Source: Desulfobacteraceae bacterium | GTDB lineage: Bacteria; Desulfobacterota; Desulfobacteria; Desulfobacterales; Desulfobacteraceae | Reading direction: 5' to 3' | Length of the DNA: 64,000 nt | NCBI GenBank assembly: GCA_016743945.1 | Contig: JADGFI010000017.1 | Coordinates: forward strand, 1 to 64,000 | Part shown: in pieces, positions 61,919 to 64,000 of the stretch | How the letters are laid out: every line of letters starts with the position of its first letter | Position numbering within the stretch: position 1 is the first letter of the stretch | Program-made: the position numbers and the translations under genes | The notes under the pieces: model-generated | Told to the model about the DNA's origin: nothing | The model's input: only the letters and a program-made list of their open reading frames with translations | Databases searched by the model: none

Positions 61919-64000
61919 TTAAAATCTGTAAACCGCCTGGAGGCCGATTTCTCCAGGTTCACTATAGAGCGTATACATCCCGCCGTAAAATCCGTTGGAA
62001 TCGTATTTTTTATCAAAAAGATTTTTTGCATAGAGGTAGATATCAAAGGCTTCGGTTTCATAGCCTATCTTCGCATTGACTATTTCATAGGCATCCCTTG
62101 AGTACTCATTTGCCTTGTCAAGATACATCTCTCCGTAACCGATCAGGTCTGCCCTGGCATAAACCCCGCTGCCGTGCCTGTATTGGGCACCGATGTTAAA
62201 CGTGTATTCCGGAGCAAAGGGATTTTTATTGCCCTTGTAATCACCCCGGGCATCTTTAAAGTTGTCAAATTCAATATCGCTGTACCCGAAACCGGCCATG
62301 AGGCTCAGGCCATCGGTCATCACCGCTGTTATTTCCAGCTCGATTCCTTTGGCCGTTGCTTCTGCCGCATTGGTAAGATAGTTGACAACAGGTGTAACAG
62401 CCTGCTCCACCTGCATATCGGAAATATCCATATGGTATAAAGCCCCGTTCAAAACAAGCCGATTATTGAAGAATGCGCTTTTCACACCAACTTCATAGGA
62501 CCACAATTCTTCCGCACCATAACTGAAATACAGCGGATCTTCTGCCATCTGATTGAACCCGCCGGAACGATATCCCTTTGAAGCGCCTGCATAGGTCATG
62601 ATTGAAGAAGAAAATTGATATTCAAGGCCTATCCTGGGGCTCAGTGCATCCCAGGAATCATCAACTTTCATTTTTTTAATATGATCCTCGAATTCCTGAT
62701 CCTGCTGCTCATAGCGCAGACCACCGACCAGACTGAACTGCCCTGGCAAAGGGCAGGTGAAATTTGCAAATGCGGCCCAGGCATCCCCGTTGATACTCCT
62801 ACTTGATACACTCGCCATTGGTGGAATCATCGATGCAACTTCAAAATCAAGATCGTTTTGATCTTTATCGTAATACAGACCGACCAGCCATTTCAATTGT
62901 TTGGCAGATGAGTCCAGGCGCAGCTCCTGGGACATTTTTTTGTAGTTACCATCCTTGTCTGAATGCATATAGGTGGCGCTGCTGAAATCAAAATCTGCCA
63001 CAGTCCTGTCCTCGTATACCCTGTTCGTGGTGACGGATGTCAGTGTGATTAAATCACTGAGGTTGTAGCCAATTTTCAGGGACTGGGAGTCGCTGGCTGT
63101 CTTGTTCCATCCCTCAAGATTAGACGACACCTTGCGATCCTGTGGCGCAGCAAGGCCGAACATGGCGGCCCCCTTCTCCGTAAAATTCATATTCGGCCCG
63201 CCCTCGTCATATTTGAGGTGTGAGGCAATAAGGGAAATATCAAGATCATCCATTGGGGTCCAGCGAAGATGGGCCTTGCCGAACCAGTGCTTTCTATCGT
63301 CGTCCATACCTCCCAGATTTGTGTTTTCGATATACCCGTCTTTTTGATAATACTGGCCGGCCAGGCCGAAAAAAAGCCTGTCTTTTTGAATGGGACCGGC
63401 CAGGCTGAGTGAAACATCTCCTTTTTTATCCTGGCCCCCTGCCACAGATACCTTTCCCTTAAATTCATTACCCGGCTGCCTGGAGATGATATTGATCACG
63501 CCGGTTTCAGTATTTTTACCGTACAAGGTGCCCTGGGGGCCCCTTAATACTTCAATGCGCTCTATATCGAGAAGACCGGCTTCAAATCCGAAACCCGATA
63601 TCATGGGAACACCGTCCACATACAATCCGGTTGTCGTTGTAAATGTATAGGGGGCCACATGAACCCCCCGCATGGATGGCGAATTCGTACCTGACATACC
63701 ATTGTCAAGGATCGTCAGATTTGGAACAAAATCAGCTATATCCTCCACGGATTCAATTTTTTTGTCCTCTATATCCCGCTCATTAAACACGGTGATACTC
63801 ACGGGCACCTCCTGAACATTTTCTTCCTGCTTCTGGGCGGTTACGGTTATTGCTTCTATTTTATGTTTTCCCGGGGTTGTTTTATTTCCGGCCTTCTCTT
63901 TCCCGTCAGATGCAAAGGTTGCAAATGGATTTAGCACCAGTACCATTGCAAACATTACAGCCGGAACCCATCGGAAAGTTCCTTTATAAAAATCTATCAC
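61919..64000 (-). CDS. TonB-dependent receptor, 5' end at the window edge
   Basis: At least 693 residues. The reading frame reaches the last base of the window, where the first codon is GTG; it could be the start, but no upstream sequence is available to test it. Signal-peptide-like 'WVPAVMFAMVLVLNPFATFAS' region, Ton box 'IEAITVTAQKQEENVQ', plug 'IERIEVLRGPQGTLYGKNT' and 'GVINIISRQPGN', barrel ending 'QAVYRF'. Closest in the window to the 53170 receptor. Followed by an LCM-type methyltransferase on the same strand. Confidence 0.92.
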   Translation of the reverse strand: MIDFYKGTFRWVPAVMFAMVLVLNPFATFASDGKEKAGNKTTPGKHKIEAITVTAQKQEENVQEVPVSITVFNERDIEDKKIESVEDIADFVPNLTILDNGMSGTNSPSMRGVHVAPYTFTTTTGLYVDGVPMISGFGFEAGLLDIERIEVLRGPQGTLYGKNTETGVINIISRQPGNEFKGKVSVAGGQDKKGDVSLSLAGPIQKDRLFFGLAGQYYQKDGYIENTNLGGMDDDRKHWFGKAHLRWTPMDDLDISLIASHLKYDEGGPNMNFTEKGAAMFGLAAPQDRKVSSNLEGWNKTASDSQSLKIGYNLSDLITLTSVTTNRVYEDRTVADFDFSSATYMHSDKDGNYKKMSQELRLDSSAKQLKWLVGLYYDKDQNDLDFEVASMIPPMASVSSRSINGDAWAAFANFTCPLPGQFSLVGGLRYEQQDQEFEDHIKKMKVDDSWDALSPRIGLEYQFSSSIMTYAGASKGYRSGGFNQMAEDPLYFSYGAEELWSYEVGVKSAFFNNRLVLNGALYHMDISDMQVEQAVTPVVNYLTNAAEATAKGIELEITAVMTDGLSLMAGFGYSDIEFDNFKDARGDYKGNKNPFAPEYTFNIGAQYRHGSGVYARADLIGYGEMYLDKANEYSRDAYEIVNAKIGYETEAFDIYLYAKNLFDKKYDSNGFYGGMYTLYSEPGEIGLQAVYRF

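Noticed and set aside
1..64000. CRISPR arrays, tRNA or rRNA genes
   Set aside because: No regularly spaced repeats with unique spacers and no tRNA/rRNA-like sequence were seen.

Overview
The window looks like a piece of accessory genome from an anaerobic Desulfobacterota-type bacterium (Desulfobacteraceae-like). This is inferred from gene content (FeoABC, many PchR/YbtA-like AraC regulators, COG1237 metallo-hydrolases, a DUF1302/LolA-like/RND set) and moderate GC. No rRNA, tRNA or core marker is present, so the assignment is an inference. Almost everything is devoted to uptake of metal chelates across a Gram-negative envelope. I count seven TonB-dependent receptors (TBDRs), six complete AraC regulators, four periplasmic substrate-binding proteins (SBPs), one complete FecCD/FecE-type importer, a YbtPQ-like ABC pair, a Feo system, two MFS transporters and five intact SAM-binding proteins. 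No tonB/exbBD is in the window.

Layout. 0.05-2.1 kb: a BlaI-type repressor with a membrane M56 peptidase that carries a lytic-transglycosylase-like domain. 2.3-3.6 kb: IS91-family transposase and AraC wreckage. 3.9-9.6 kb: two COG1237 metallo-hydrolases, an AraC regulator, an MFS transporter and several gene fossils. 9.6-15.4 kb (minus strand): TBDR-feoA-feoB-feoC-methyltransferase. 15.6-18.3 kb: two AraC regulators and a 75-codon AraC mini-gene. 18.5-22.8 kb: TsaA/TrmO-like protein, a TBDR whose signal peptide is split by a T10 tract, an SBP, and a collapsed permease/ATPase. 22.9-30.6 kb: MarR regulator, TBDR, and an RND, LolA-like and DUF1302 export set. 30.8-36.8 kb: two DUF4198 proteins, a TBDR and an O-methyltransferase. 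36.85-44.9 kb: promoter, cobalamin riboswitch, terminator, AraC, SBP-FecCD-FecE, then the YbtPQ-like pair. 44.9-51.6 kb: AraC, TBDR, SBP, methyltransferase, second SBP. 51.7-64 kb (minus strand): TBDR, M1-peptidase/ABC-2 fusion with its ATPase, LCM-family methyltransferase, last TBDR.

How it fits together: AraC regulators of the PchR/YbtA type probably sense individual metal chelates and switch on neighbouring receptors. Receptors pass cargo to SBPs and to the riboswitch-controlled importer. A recurring feature is that five of the seven receptors sit next to a SAM-dependent methyltransferase or SAM-binding protein, drawn from four unrelated families. This suggests methylation of a chelator or cargo is part of each uptake module, and it is the best candidate here for an undescribed system.

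The island is also in rapid turnover. There are near-identical duplicates tens of kilobases apart and at least seven gene fossils. Several internal deletions have end points in short direct repeats. Intergenic hairpin repeats are common.
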